Below are positions 9,990 through 19,115 of a DNA stretch of 64,000 nt, one piece after another. Source of the stretch: Rhizobiaceae bacterium. Lineage in GTDB: Bacteria > Pseudomonadota > Alphaproteobacteria > Rhizobiales > Rhizobiaceae. Every line of letters begins with the position of its first letter. Within the stretch, counting starts at the first letter, position 1. Both the position numbers and the translations under genes were made by a program. Under the pieces are notes generated by a model. The model had not been told where the DNA came from, did no database searches, and saw nothing but the letters and a program-made list of their open reading frames with translations. The DNA lies in contig JAMLJB010000001.1 in the NCBI GenBank assembly GCA_023953835.1, positions 2,267,501-2,331,500 of the forward strand, read 5' to 3'.

Positions 9990-10880
9990 ATGATCCTCGA
10001 TCACTACGTCCTGACCGTCACCTGCCCCTCGGTGCGCGGCATCGTTGCGGCCATCTCCGGCTATCTCGCCGATAAAGGCTGCTACATCGTGGATTCTTCG
10101 CAGTTCGACGATCTCGGCACCAAGAAATTCTTCATGCGCGTATCCTTCACTTCTCAAGCCGGGGTGAGCGCCGACGACATCTTCGAAGGGTTCAAGCCGA
10201 TCGCCGAAAAGTTCGAGATGGACCATGAATTCCACAGCAGCCGCGACAGGGTGAAGGTGTTGTTGATGGTGTCGCGTTTCGGCCATTGCCTCAACGATCT
10301 TCTGTACCGTTGGACGATCGGCGCGCTTCCCATCGACATCGTGGGCGTGGTGTCGAACCATTTCGACTACCAGAAAGTCGTGGTGAACCATGACATTCCC
10401 TTCCACCGCATCGTCGTGACCAGGGAAAACAAGGCCAAGGCGGAAGGCCAGTTGATGGACATCGTCGAGGACACAGGCACGCAGTTGATCGTGCTGGCGC
10501 GCTACATGCAGGTGCTGTCCGATGAATTGTGCCGGAAAATGTCAGGCAGGATCATCAATATCCACCATTCTTTCCTGCCGAGCTTCAAGGGTGCTAACCC
10601 CTACAAGCAGGCCTATGAGCGCGGTGTAAAGCTGATCGGGGCGACGGCGCACTATGTCACCGCCGACCTGGACGAGGGGCCGATCATCGAGCAGGACATT
10701 GCGCGCATCACCCACGCGCAAAGCGCGGAGGACTATGTTTCCATCGGCAGGGATGTGGAAAGCCAGGTGCTGGCGCGGGCGATCCACGCGCATATCCATC
10801 ACCGGACTTTCATCAACGGAAATCGGACGGTGGTGTTTCCGGCAAGCCCCGGCAGCTACGTCTCCGAGCGCATGGGGTAG
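9990..10880 (+). CDS. purU: Formyltetrahydrofolate deformylase
   Basis: A 296-aa PurU: an N-terminal ACT domain (about 5-85; LTVTCPSVRGIVAAISGYLADKG) and a formyltransferase-fold catalytic domain (about 95-290). Active-site segments are visible: IINIHHSFLPSFKGANPYKQA-like loop near residue 188 and DLDEGPIIEQD near 227. It converts 10-formyl-THF to THF and formate, recycling one-carbon units. Rhizobial genomes often carry several copies. It lies just after the nitrogen-scavenging operon and converges with the phosphofructokinase gene, only 5 nt between stops. Confidence 0.93.
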   Translation: MILDHYVLTVTCPSVRGIVAAISGYLADKGCYIVDSSQFDDLGTKKFFMRVSFTSQAGVSADDIFEGFKPIAEKFEMDHEFHSSRDRVKVLLMVSRFGHCLNDLLYRWTIGALPIDIVGVVSNHFDYQKVVVNHDIPFHRIVVTRENKAKAEGQLMDIVEDTGTQLIVLARYMQVLSDELCRKMSGRIINIHHSFLPSFKGANPYKQAYERGVKLIGATAHYVTADLDEGPIIEQDIARITHAQSAEDYVSIGRDVESQVLARAIHAHIHHRTFINGNRTVVFPASPGSYVSERMG

Positions 10881-10885
10881 GCCGG

Positions 10886-12052
10886 TCAGACGAACGGTTT
10901 GGCGATTTCGTATTTGCGCGGAATGAGGCGGTTGAAATAGTCGATCCCCGGTTGGGCAAGCTGTGTCCCCTCCGCCGTCAGGAAATCATCCGGCATATGG
11001 CGTGTCTTTGCCGCGACAGCCGATAGCGGCACCTTACGCATGACCGTCTTGCCGCCTTCATATTTCAGGGCAACCGAGCCGCCGCTCTCCTCCGCGACCT
11101 GCACAGCATATTTGCCGGCTTCATATGCTTCGCGGGCGTCCGTTGCATTGATCGCGCCGACATAGCCGCGCGGCATGTAGCCCAGCGCATCGACGCGCGC
11201 CCGCTTTCCGGGCAAGCCTTGGGCCAGCGCGGTTTCGAAGGCGCGGTTCAGGTCGCTGCCGGAGAGCTTGACGTTGCCGTGGGCGTCGCGCTCGACCTTG
11301 TCCGACCCGACGATGCTTTCGACCAGCGACTTTCCGTCCTCGCTGCCGACGCCTTCCGAGACGGCAACGATGCAGCGCTTATATTTGTCCATGGTGCGCT
11401 TCACGTCATCGATGAAGCGCGCCGTGGAGAATGCACGCTCCGGCACATAGATGAGGTGCGGGCCATCGTCCTCGCCGTCGCGCCATGCGGCTGCGGCGGC
11501 TGTGAGAAAGCCGGCATGGCGGCCCATGACGATCCCCACATAGATGCCCGGAAGCGCTCGAAAATCCAGATCGACGCTCCGGAAGGCCCCGGCGACGAAC
11601 TCACCCGCCGAGATGAAGCCCGGCGTGTGGTCGTTTTCCATGAGGTCGTTGTCGATGGTCTTTGGCGCATGGACGAAGGCCATTGATCCGCCAGACGCGT
11701 CGGTGAGGATCTGCTGCGTGCCGGATGTGTCGTTTCCGCCGATATAGATAAAGGCGTCGGCATCGACCTTTTTCAGCCCTTTCAGGACCAGTTCGCAATA
11801 GGCGGCGTCGGGCTTGTCGCGCGTGGAGCCGAGAGCCGCACTTGGCGTGTGACCGATGCGGCGCATGCGCTCCGGCGGAACATCTGAAAGTTCGACGTAG
11901 TCGCCGTCACGGATGCCGCGTACGCCGTGCTTCGCGCCTAGAATGCGGGCGTCGGGAAAGCGTCGTTCGATCTCCGCAACCGCGCCCGCGAGCGTCTGGT
12001 TGATGACTGCGGTGGGGCCGCCGCCCTGTGCGATCACGAAAGTCCGGGGCAT
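10886..12052 (-). CDS. 6-phosphofructokinase, probably pyrophosphate-dependent
   Basis: A 388-aa PFK-superfamily protein. The glycine-rich N-terminus reads VIAQGGGPTAVIN. The phosphoryl-donor motif is GGNDT (residues 105-109), with Asp where ATP enzymes have Gly, which points to PPi as donor. The substrate loop is PKTIDND (130-136). ATG 12052 is chosen because GGGAGGAA lies about 6 nt upstream; an upstream in-frame ATG lacks a good site. It would give a glycolytic step in an organism group that mainly uses Entner-Doudoroff and pentose routes. Donor assignment is inference from the motif. Confidence 0.88.
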   Translation of the reverse strand: MPRTFVIAQGGGPTAVINQTLAGAVAEIERRFPDARILGAKHGVRGIRDGDYVELSDVPPERMRRIGHTPSAALGSTRDKPDAAYCELVLKGLKKVDADAFIYIGGNDTSGTQQILTDASGGSMAFVHAPKTIDNDLMENDHTPGFISAGEFVAGAFRSVDLDFRALPGIYVGIVMGRHAGFLTAAAAAWRDGEDDGPHLIYVPERAFSTARFIDDVKRTMDKYKRCIVAVSEGVGSEDGKSLVESIVGSDKVERDAHGNVKLSGSDLNRAFETALAQGLPGKRARVDALGYMPRGYVGAINATDAREAYEAGKYAVQVAEESGGSVALKYEGGKTVMRKVPLSAVAAKTRHMPDDFLTAEGTQLAQPGIDYFNRLIPRKYEIAKPFV

Positions 12053-12138
12053 GAGGTTTCCTCCCGCCGTCAAATCAAGGTCTGCAATCTAATCGTTTTA
12101 GACCGCAAGCGGAGAGAGGAAAAGTATCAATCTTGTGC

Positions 12139-13017
12139 TCACATCACGACGATGGGGGTCTTGCTGACGAGCGTATTTGAATTGACGCGGTCGAACAGGT
12201 CTATCACGTCCTGATTCATCATGCGCACGCAGCCCGACGACATCGCCTGGCCGATGGTCCACCATTCCGGGGAGCCGTGCACACGGTAGCCGGTGTCTTG
12301 ATCGTCGCGGAAGATATAGAGCGCCCTGGCCCCCAGCGGATTGTCGAGTCCGCCCGGCTGGCCGCCCGCCCATTTCGCGACTTCGGGTTTGCGCGCGATC
12401 ATTTCCTTCGGCGGCGTCCAGGTCGGCCATTTGCGGCCATACTGGATCACGCCGCGCCCCGACCATTCGAACCCCGCCTTGCCGATGCCCACGCCATAGC
12501 GAAGCGCCTCGCCGCCTGGCTGGACCAGATAGAGATAGCGATTTTTCGTATCCACAACGAGCGTTCCGGGCGCTTCGCCGGTCGGGTCGACCACGATCTG
12601 ACGTCGGAATTCCGGCTTCACTTTCTGGTAGGGGATCGCGGGCAGCACAAATCCCGAATCTTCCATTGAGGCATACATCAGGTCAGGATTTGTGACATTG
12701 CGGTCAATGCTGATCTGCGGGCGGATGGCGCCTGTCGGAACCATGTCCAGATTCATAGACGGTTCGCTCGAGCCCAGGTCGATCGTGGAGCAGCCCGCCA
12801 CGGCGAGCAAGGTTGAGCCCACCCCAAGCAGCGCAGTCCGCCGCGAAACTGGAGCGTCGCTCACGGCAATGTCGGATTTTTCGGAAGTTTGCTTCGCCAA
12901 GGTACACACCCACACAACTGATACACGCGGAAGCGGCCCGCCCCGCCTTGGTTCGCATTTTCGCGGCTTATGGTTGACAAAGCGTGAAGGGAGAAAATGC
13001 TTCTGTTTCAAGGTCAT
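12139..13017 (-). CDS. L,D-transpeptidase (YkuD/ErfK family), probable lipoprotein
   Basis: Up to 292 aa. The YkuD domain occupies the C-terminal half: VVDTKNRYLYLVQPG opens it, and the catalytic motif is YRVHGSPEW followed by SSGCVRMMN, with the nucleophilic Cys. Such enzymes form 3-3 peptidoglycan cross-links or attach outer-membrane proteins. A signal with twin arginines (VSRRTALLG) and a lipobox (LAVAGC) lies at about residues 57-77. The first 38 or so residues are Arg/Pro/Trp-rich and look non-coding, so the true start is probably further in (for example the TTG near residue 39). Confidence 0.88.
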   Translation of the reverse strand: MTLKQKHFLPSRFVNHKPRKCEPRRGGPLPRVSVVWVCTLAKQTSEKSDIAVSDAPVSRRTALLGVGSTLLAVAGCSTIDLGSSEPSMNLDMVPTGAIRPQISIDRNVTNPDLMYASMEDSGFVLPAIPYQKVKPEFRRQIVVDPTGEAPGTLVVDTKNRYLYLVQPGGEALRYGVGIGKAGFEWSGRGVIQYGRKWPTWTPPKEMIARKPEVAKWAGGQPGGLDNPLGARALYIFRDDQDTGYRVHGSPEWWTIGQAMSSGCVRMMNQDVIDLFDRVNSNTLVSKTPIVVM

Positions 13018-13323
13018 ATTCCGCGTCTGGCGGGCAGGTCGCGCATCGTCGGCGGGCCATGACGCAACTTTTCCCGCATTCTGTCACAAAGCCGTCCCGA
13101 GTTCGGGCGTAGGCTATGTTGCATTGCACAATGGAGATGCAGCAGAAGGATGCGCGCTATGACAGCCGTATTGTCCGCCACCGCGAAACGTTGTTCGTTT
13201 CCCGGCATCATGGTGGGTGCCGAGGTGCACGGCTTCGCCGAAGCGTTTGCACCCCGCGAGCGCCATGCTATGCGTCGGGAAAGGGCGGCTGCCGTTCGAG
13301 GTCACGCCCGCTGAGAGGCGCGC
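13018..13323. other. 306-bp divergent intergenic region
   Basis: Separates the transpeptidase (minus) and LysE (plus) genes and must hold both promoters. Visible: an AT-poor sequence with a TTGCATTGCACAA element at 13119-13131 and one possible 51-codon ORF (13159-13314, listed separately). No terminator, tRNA or convincing -35/-10 pair was found. Confidence 0.5.
13159..13314 (+). CDS. Possible small ORF, 51 aa, unknown function
   Basis: ATG 13159 with AAGGA about 8 nt upstream and stop TGA at 13312-13314, 9 nt before the LysE start. The product begins MTAVLSATAKRCSF and ends Arg/Ala-rich. I recognise no family. It may be a real upstream peptide translationally coupled to LysE, or chance in GC-rich DNA. 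Confidence 0.25.
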   Translation: MTAVLSATAKRCSFPGIMVGAEVHGFAEAFAPRERHAMRRERAAAVRGHAR

Positions 13324-13947
13324 ATGAGTTTTGAAACCTGGCTGGCATTCTGTGCGGCGTCGGCAGTATTGCTGGTCATCCCCGGACCGACGATTCTTCT
13401 CGTGGTATCCTACGGCCTCGGACAGGGCTGGCGAACCGCCTTGCCGACGGCGGTGGGTGTCGCGCTGGGCGACTTCACTGCGATGACGCTTTCGATGCTC
13501 GGCGTGGGCGCGCTGCTTGCTGCGTCGGCAACCATATTCACGATCCTCAAGCTCGCGGGCGCGGCCTACCTGATCTATCTCGGCGTCAAGCTCTTCAGGT
13601 CCGGAGGGACTTTCAAGGCGGAACCGAGAACGGCTGCGGCGTCCGCGCTCAAGATGATCAGCCATGCCTGGGTGGTAACCGCGCTCAATCCAAAGAGCAT
13701 CACGTTCTTCGTGGCATTCCTTCCCCAGTTCCTCGACCGCCATGCGGATTTCTGGACCCAGATGCTGATTTTCGAATCCACCTTTCTCGTGCTCGCCTTT
13801 CTGAATGCGCTGGGTTATGCGCTCGCGGCGGCGCGTGCCCGCAGGGTTTTTGCGAGCCCGCGTGCGATCGGCATCTTCAATCGCGCGGGTGGAACGATGC
13901 TGATCGGCGCAGGTATTGCAACTGCAGCGGCTCGCACCAGTGGATAA
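13324..13947 (+). CDS. LysE-family exporter (RhtB-like)
   Basis: A 207-aa membrane protein with about six helices and the LysE/RhtB signature PGPTILLVVSYGLGQGWR at 21-38, followed by G(V)ALGDF. A second conserved segment reads LNPKSITFFVAFLPQF near 122-137. The family exports amino acids or derivatives across the inner membrane. GAGAGG lies just upstream of ATG 13324. The substrate is not determinable. Confidence 0.92.
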   Translation: MSFETWLAFCAASAVLLVIPGPTILLVVSYGLGQGWRTALPTAVGVALGDFTAMTLSMLGVGALLAASATIFTILKLAGAAYLIYLGVKLFRSGGTFKAEPRTAAASALKMISHAWVVTALNPKSITFFVAFLPQFLDRHADFWTQMLIFESTFLVLAFLNALGYALAAARARRVFASPRAIGIFNRAGGTMLIGAGIATAAARTSG

Positions 13948-14068
13948 GGGCACGCTCCCAAGCCAAAAAGAATCTGGTAGGACCAGCTTCTTCCATTGAA
14001 AATTTTTGCTATGAAGACGACGTGGGACAACCGGCTTCGGCTCGGCAGCCCGCAAGGAGGACAGGTAT

Positions 14069-15523
14069 ATGTATCTTGGCATTGACCTCGGTACGTCAGG
14101 CGTCAAAGCGCTCCTGATCGACGCCGACCAGACCGCCGTCGCGTCGGGTCATGCCTCGCTGGACGTGTCACGTCCGCATGCGGGTTGGTCGGAACAGGAC
14201 CCTGCGCATTGGATCAAGGCGGTCGAGACATCGATTGCGGCCCTTAAGGCCTCGCATTCCACAGAACTTGCAGCGGTCAAGGGCATCGGCCTTTCGGGAC
14301 ATATGCATGGCGCGACTTTGATCGATGCATCGGATACCGTGCTGCGTCCCTGCATTCTCTGGAACGACACGCGCAGCCATGCCGAAGCTGCCGCGCTGGA
14401 CGCGGACCCGATGTTCCGCAGAATCACAGGCAATATCGTGTTTCCGGGTTTCACCGCGCCCAAGCTGGCATGGGTGGCGAAGCACGAGCCGCAACTGTTC
14501 GGGCGTGTGGCAAAGGTGCTGCTGCCGAAGGATTATCTGAGGCTCTGGCTGACCGGCGAGCATATATCCGAAATGTCGGATTCCGCGGGCACCTCATGGC
14601 TCGACGTTGCGAAGCGCCGTTGGTCGAAAGAGCTTCTTGACGCCACGGGCCTGACGGAAGGCCAGATGCCAACGCTGGTTGAAGGCACCGAGCGGGGTGG
14701 GACGCTGCGCGCTGAACTGGCCGCCGCATGGGGCATGCGGCCCGGCGTGGTCGTGGCCGGGGGCGCGGGAGACAATGCCGCGTCTGCCGCAGGCATGGGC
14801 ACCGTCCTGCCGGGGCAGGCCTTTGTGTCGATCGGAACGTCTGGCGTCCTGTTCGCGGCGAATGGTGCTTATCTGCCGAATGCGGAGAGCGCGGTGCATA
14901 CGTTTTGTCACGCGCTGCCGAATGCCTGGCACCAGATGGGGGTGATCCTTTCGGCTTCGGACTCGCTGGCGTGGTTGGGCGGAATTACGGGCCGGAAGCC
15001 GGGCGAGTTGACCGCCGAACTGGGCGAAGACCTCGATGCGCCGGGCGCGGTGCTGTTCCTGCCCTATCTTTCAGGGGAGCGCACCCCGCACAATGACGCC
15101 GCGATCCGCGGGGTGTTTGTCGGGCTTGCGCACCAGTCCGACCGAAAGGCGCTGACGCAGGCTGTGCTGGAGGGCGTTTCGTTCGCGTTCCGCGACAGCC
15201 TTGAAGCGCTTCGTAAGGCAGGAACGACGCTTGATCGTGTGACTGCCATCGGCGGCGGGTCCCGTTCGCGCTACTGGCTGAAATCCATAGCCACGGCGCT
15301 CGGGATTCCGGTCGATGTGCCGGCGGACGGCGATTTCGGCGCCGCATTCGGTGCGGCGCGGCTTGGGCTGATCGCTGCCGAAAATGCCGATCCGGCAAGC
15401 GTGCTGACGCCGCCGCGCACCGCCGAAACGATCGAGCCGGTCACTGGTCTGGCCGATGCCTACAAGGACGCATATCAGCGCTATGTCGCGCTCTATCCAG
15501 CGATAAAGGGAGCAGCTTTATGA
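14069..15523 (+). CDS. xylB: Xylulokinase
   Basis: A 484-aa FGGY-family sugar kinase. The N-terminal phosphate-binding motif is [14 protein letters not shown] (3-16), with GLSGHMHG near 75 and the second ATPase domain ([14 protein letters not shown] near 232, [11 protein letters not shown] near 396). It phosphorylates D-xylulose to xylulose-5-phosphate. A strong AAGGAGG site lies about 7 nt before ATG 14069. It overlaps xylA by 4 nt; the B-then-A order is reversed from the enteric arrangement but usual in rhizobia. No xylose transporter is in the window. Confidence 0.95.
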   Translation: MYLGIDLGTSGVKALLIDADQTAVASGHASLDVSRPHAGWSEQDPAHWIKAVETSIAALKASHSTELAAVKGIGLSGHMHGATLIDASDTVLRPCILWNDTRSHAEAAALDADPMFRRITGNIVFPGFTAPKLAWVAKHEPQLFGRVAKVLLPKDYLRLWLTGEHISEMSDSAGTSWLDVAKRRWSKELLDATGLTEGQMPTLVEGTERGGTLRAELAAAWGMRPGVVVAGGAGDNAASAAGMGTVLPGQAFVSIGTSGVLFAANGAYLPNAESAVHTFCHALPNAWHQMGVILSASDSLAWLGGITGRKPGELTAELGEDLDAPGAVLFLPYLSGERTPHNDAAIRGVFVGLAHQSDRKALTQAVLEGVSFAFRDSLEALRKAGTTLDRVTAIGGGSRSRYWLKSIATALGIPVDVPADGDFGAAFGAARLGLIAAENADPASVLTPPRTAETIEPVTGLADAYKDAYQRYVALYPAIKGAAL

Positions 15524-16830
15524 CGACGCGTTTCTTCGGCGACATCAAGCCGGTGAAGTATGAAGGGCCGGACAGCACAAACCCTCTCGCCTATCGCTTC
15601 TACAATCCGGATGAGAAGGTGCTCGGCAAGCGCATGGAAGATCACCTTCGCTTCTCAGTCGCCTATTGGCATTCCTTTGCCTGGCCGGGCGGCGATCCTT
15701 TCGGCGGCCAGACCTTCGAGCGGCCGTGGTTTGGTGACACTATGAAGCACGCAAAACACAAGGCCGACGTCGCCTTCGAGATGTTTTCGCTGCTTGGCGT
15801 GCCTTTCTATTGCTTCCACGATGCCGATGTCCGCCCCGAGGGCAAGAATTTCACCGAAAGCGCGGAGCGCCTCGACGAAATTGCCGATTATTTTGCGCAA
15901 AAGCAGCAGGAAACCGGCGTCAAGCTGTTGTGGGGCACGGCCAATCTGTTCTCGAATCGCCGCTTCATGGCGGGGGCCGCGACAAACCCCGATCCCGATG
16001 TCTTTGCCTATTCCGCCGCGACGGTGAAGAAATGCATCGACGTGACCCAAAAGCTTGGCGGTGCGAACTATGTGCTTTGGGGCGGGCGTGAGGGCTATGA
16101 GACGCTACTGAATACCGACCTGAAGCGCGAGCGCCAGCAGGCGGGCCGTTTCCTCTGCATGGTTGTGGACTATGCGAAGAAGATCGGCTTCAAGGGCACC
16201 ATCCTGATCGAGCCGAAGCCGCAGGAGCCCACCAAGCATCAATACGATTACGATGTGGCTACGGTATATGGCTTCCTCAAGGATTTCGGGCTGGAGAAGG
16301 AAGTGAAGCTCAATATCGAGCAGGGACACGCAATTCTCGCCGGTCATTCATTCGAGCACGAACTCGCGCTGGCCGGGGCGCTCGGCGTTTTCGGCTCCAT
16401 CGACATGAACCGTAACGACTACCAATCGGGCTGGGATACGGACCAGTTCCCGAATAATGTGCCGGAGATGGCGCTCGCTTACTACTATGTCCTTCAGAAT
16501 GGCGGGTTCACGACCGGTGGCACAAATTTCGACGCAAAGCTGCGCCGCCAATCGCTGGACCCGCAGGATCTTCTGGTCGCGCATGTTGGCGGCATGGATT
16601 GCTGTGCGCGCGGACTGAAGGCCGCCGCAAAGATGGTCGAGGACAAAGCATTGTCAAAACCGCTGGACGATCGCTATGCGGGATGGGACAGCGCCGAGGC
16701 CAAGGCGATGCTTTCAGGCAAGCGCACGCTGGAAGAGATCGCAAAGCGCGTGGTCGCGGAAGGCATCGAGCCTGAGCCGCGTTCGGGGCGTCAGGAATAT
16801 CTGGAGAATATCGTCAACCGCTATGTCTGA
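15520..16830 (+). CDS. xylA: Xylose isomerase
   Basis: A 436-aa class II xylose isomerase, the normal length for that class. Metal- and substrate-site segments visible: [11 protein letters not shown] (near 49), FYCFHDADV (with the catalytic His, near 98), [12 protein letters not shown] (near 184), [13 protein letters not shown] (near 230) and [17 protein letters not shown] (near 295). It interconverts D-xylose and D-xylulose. Its start is embedded in the xylB stop (ATGA), so the two are translationally coupled. Confidence 0.96.
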   Translation: MTTRFFGDIKPVKYEGPDSTNPLAYRFYNPDEKVLGKRMEDHLRFSVAYWHSFAWPGGDPFGGQTFERPWFGDTMKHAKHKADVAFEMFSLLGVPFYCFHDADVRPEGKNFTESAERLDEIADYFAQKQQETGVKLLWGTANLFSNRRFMAGAATNPDPDVFAYSAATVKKCIDVTQKLGGANYVLWGGREGYETLLNTDLKRERQQAGRFLCMVVDYAKKIGFKGTILIEPKPQEPTKHQYDYDVATVYGFLKDFGLEKEVKLNIEQGHAILAGHSFEHELALAGALGVFGSIDMNRNDYQSGWDTDQFPNNVPEMALAYYYVLQNGGFTTGGTNFDAKLRRQSLDPQDLLVAHVGGMDCCARGLKAAAKMVEDKALSKPLDDRYAGWDSAEAKAMLSGKRTLEEIAKRVVAEGIEPEPRSGRQEYLENIVNRYV

Positions 16831-16944
16831 TTGTGGCGGTTTTCGGCGACGCGGACGGAATAAGCAAAAATTTGTCACGCTTGGTCGCGCAATCGCCAAG
16901 CTGCTGCCTTCAAGCTGTCACGGACTGTGGAGTAAAGTCCGCGC

Positions 16945-17174
16945 ATGGTTCAAGAACACGCAAATCACTTCACCGAAGCAACCCCGGTTCCCGAGATCGA
17001 GGCGCTGCTTTCCATGTGCGGTTCAGCTTCCATCGTGGACCGCCTGCTGGCCATTCCCCGGCCCCACGATTTTGACGCCCCCAATGAATGGGAGCGTGCG
17101 GTAACCAGTCGCTTACAGACGCGCATCGCGAAAATGATGCGCGAACAGCTCGAAGGAACCTCCTGCGAGGCAGC

Positions 17175-17178
<4 letters not shown>
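16945..17178 (+). CDS. Small hypothetical protein, 77 aa
   Basis: An ORF with acidic/mixed composition (opening MVQEHANHFTEATPVPEIEALL) that reads like a soluble helical protein rather than an antisense artefact. ATG 16945 has only a distant GGAG. It ends 4 nt into the convergent deaminase gene. No family is recognised. Confidence 0.45.
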
Positions 17179-17767
<589 letters not shown>

Positions 17768-17771
<4 letters not shown>

Positions 17772-18262
17772 GGCAAGTGAACCTCATATGGCTCGGGAAA
17801 GAAAAACTCTTCGATGTTTTTGCCCTCACCGCCCCGATCCACCACCGCAAAATCCTGCGGCTCGCCAATTGGCGTCAGCACGCCGTGCCAAAGATTGCGT
17901 GGATAGTTGACGCCCTGTCCGGGCCTGGTGAGGAAGGCGTTCGGTATGCCTGGCCCGTCCGGCGTGTCATGGCAGACGATCACGAGAAAGGGCCGTGGCG
18001 ACAGCGGAATGAAAGCCTGACTGCCGAAAGGGTGGCGCTCCACCATGGTCAATGCGAGGGGGAAATCGTAGGGCATTGCCTTGAAAAGCGAGATCAGCAC
18101 GCGAGCGCCGGGGCCTGTGGCCTCGACACGGGCAAGGTCATGGTAGCGTTCGCAGCGCCCGCCATTGATTGGATAGTGATTGCCGCCTTCCGTGTCGATC
18201 ACGTCTCCGAAGGGCGCGAAGCTCTTGCGCGTCAGCGGGACGGCAGTGATTTGTTTCGTCAT
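17768..18262 (-). CDS. allA: Ureidoglycolate lyase
   Basis: A 164-aa cupin-fold AllA, close to the family length of about 160. Conserved parts: FAPFGDVID near 15, the GGRCERYHD loop, FIPLSPRPFLVIV near 90, and the C-terminal NYPRNLWHGVLTPIG with the metal-site His. It splits ureidoglycolate into glyoxylate and urea. ATG 18262 was chosen over an upstream in-frame start that would run deep into the AllE gene. It is 5 nt downstream of allE. Confidence 0.93.
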
Positions 18263-18267
18263 ACGGG

Positions 18268-19101
18268 TCACCGCAGGAAGTGCCCGAGCCGGGGATGGCG
18301 GTTCACGTCCTTGTAGAGCAGATAACGAAAGGGCCGGTCGCCGCCTGCGTAGCAGGCTTGCGGGCAGAATGCGCGCAGCCACATGAAATCGCCGGCTTCC
18401 ACCTCCACCCAGTCATTGTTCAGCCGGTACACGGCCTTGCCCTGCAAAACATAGAGCCCGTGTTCCATGACGTGGGTCTCGGGGAAGGGGATGATGCCGC
18501 CGGGCTGCAGCGTGACGATTGTGACCTGCATGTCGTGACGCAGGTCTGTAGGGTTCACGAAACGCGTCGTGGCCCATCTGCCCTCAGTGTCCGGCATGGG
18601 TACCGGATCGATGTCCTGCTCGTTCATAACGAGCGGGTCGGGCGCTTCCAGCCCTTCGACATATTCATAAGCCTTGCGAATCCAGTGGAAGCGCGCGGGT
18701 TCGTCCGAACGATTGCGCAGCGTCCAGTGGCGCGCGGGCGGCAGATAGGCATAGCCGCCGGGGGCGAGGTCGTATTGCTCGCCTTCGATGACCAGCGACA
18801 CAACACCGTCCACCACGAACAGCACGGCTTCGGCGCTGGTGTCGGGTTCTGGCTTGTCGCTGCCTCCGCCCGGCTGCACTTCCATGATGTATTGCGAAAA
18901 AGTTTCCGCAAAGCCGGAAAGCGGACGCGCGATGACCCACAGGCGGGTGCGGTCCCAATGCGGCAGGTAGCTGGCGACGATGTCCGAGAATTGGCGGCGC
19001 GGGATTACCGCATAGGCATGGGTGAAGATCGCACGGTCGGTGACGAGGTCACTTTGCGGCGGCAATCCGCCCTTTGGTGCGTAGTAGTTGCGAAGCTTCA
19101 T
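18268..19101 (-). CDS. allE: (S)-ureidoglycine aminohydrolase (bicupin)
   Basis: A 277-aa two-cupin protein of the UGHY/AllE (YlbA) family. Cupin 1 is at about 55-150 (GVVSLVIEGEQYDLAPGGYAY) and cupin 2 at about 185-265 (QPGGIIPFPETHVMEHGLYVL, the metal-site region). It converts ureidoglycine to ureidoglycolate, releasing ammonia. ATG 19101 is preferred because AGGA lies about 7 nt upstream and homologues start just before YYAP; ATG 19119 overlapping the previous stop is the alternative. Databases often label such proteins bifunctional allantoicase/ureidoglycine aminohydrolase. Confidence 0.9.
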   Translation of the reverse strand: MKLRNYYAPKGGLPPQSDLVTDRAIFTHAYAVIPRRQFSDIVASYLPHWDRTRLWVIARPLSGFAETFSQYIMEVQPGGGSDKPEPDTSAEAVLFVVDGVVSLVIEGEQYDLAPGGYAYLPPARHWTLRNRSDEPARFHWIRKAYEYVEGLEAPDPLVMNEQDIDPVPMPDTEGRWATTRFVNPTDLRHDMQVTIVTLQPGGIIPFPETHVMEHGLYVLQGKAVYRLNNDWVEVEAGDFMWLRAFCPQACYAGGDRPFRYLLYKDVNRHPRLGHFLR

Positions 19102-19115
19102 CTGGTGTTCCTGTT

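Noticed and set aside
13114..14106. 330-codon minus-strand ORF over the LysE gene
   Set aside because: Covers a strongly supported LysE gene antisense and encodes Arg-rich, domain-less sequence.
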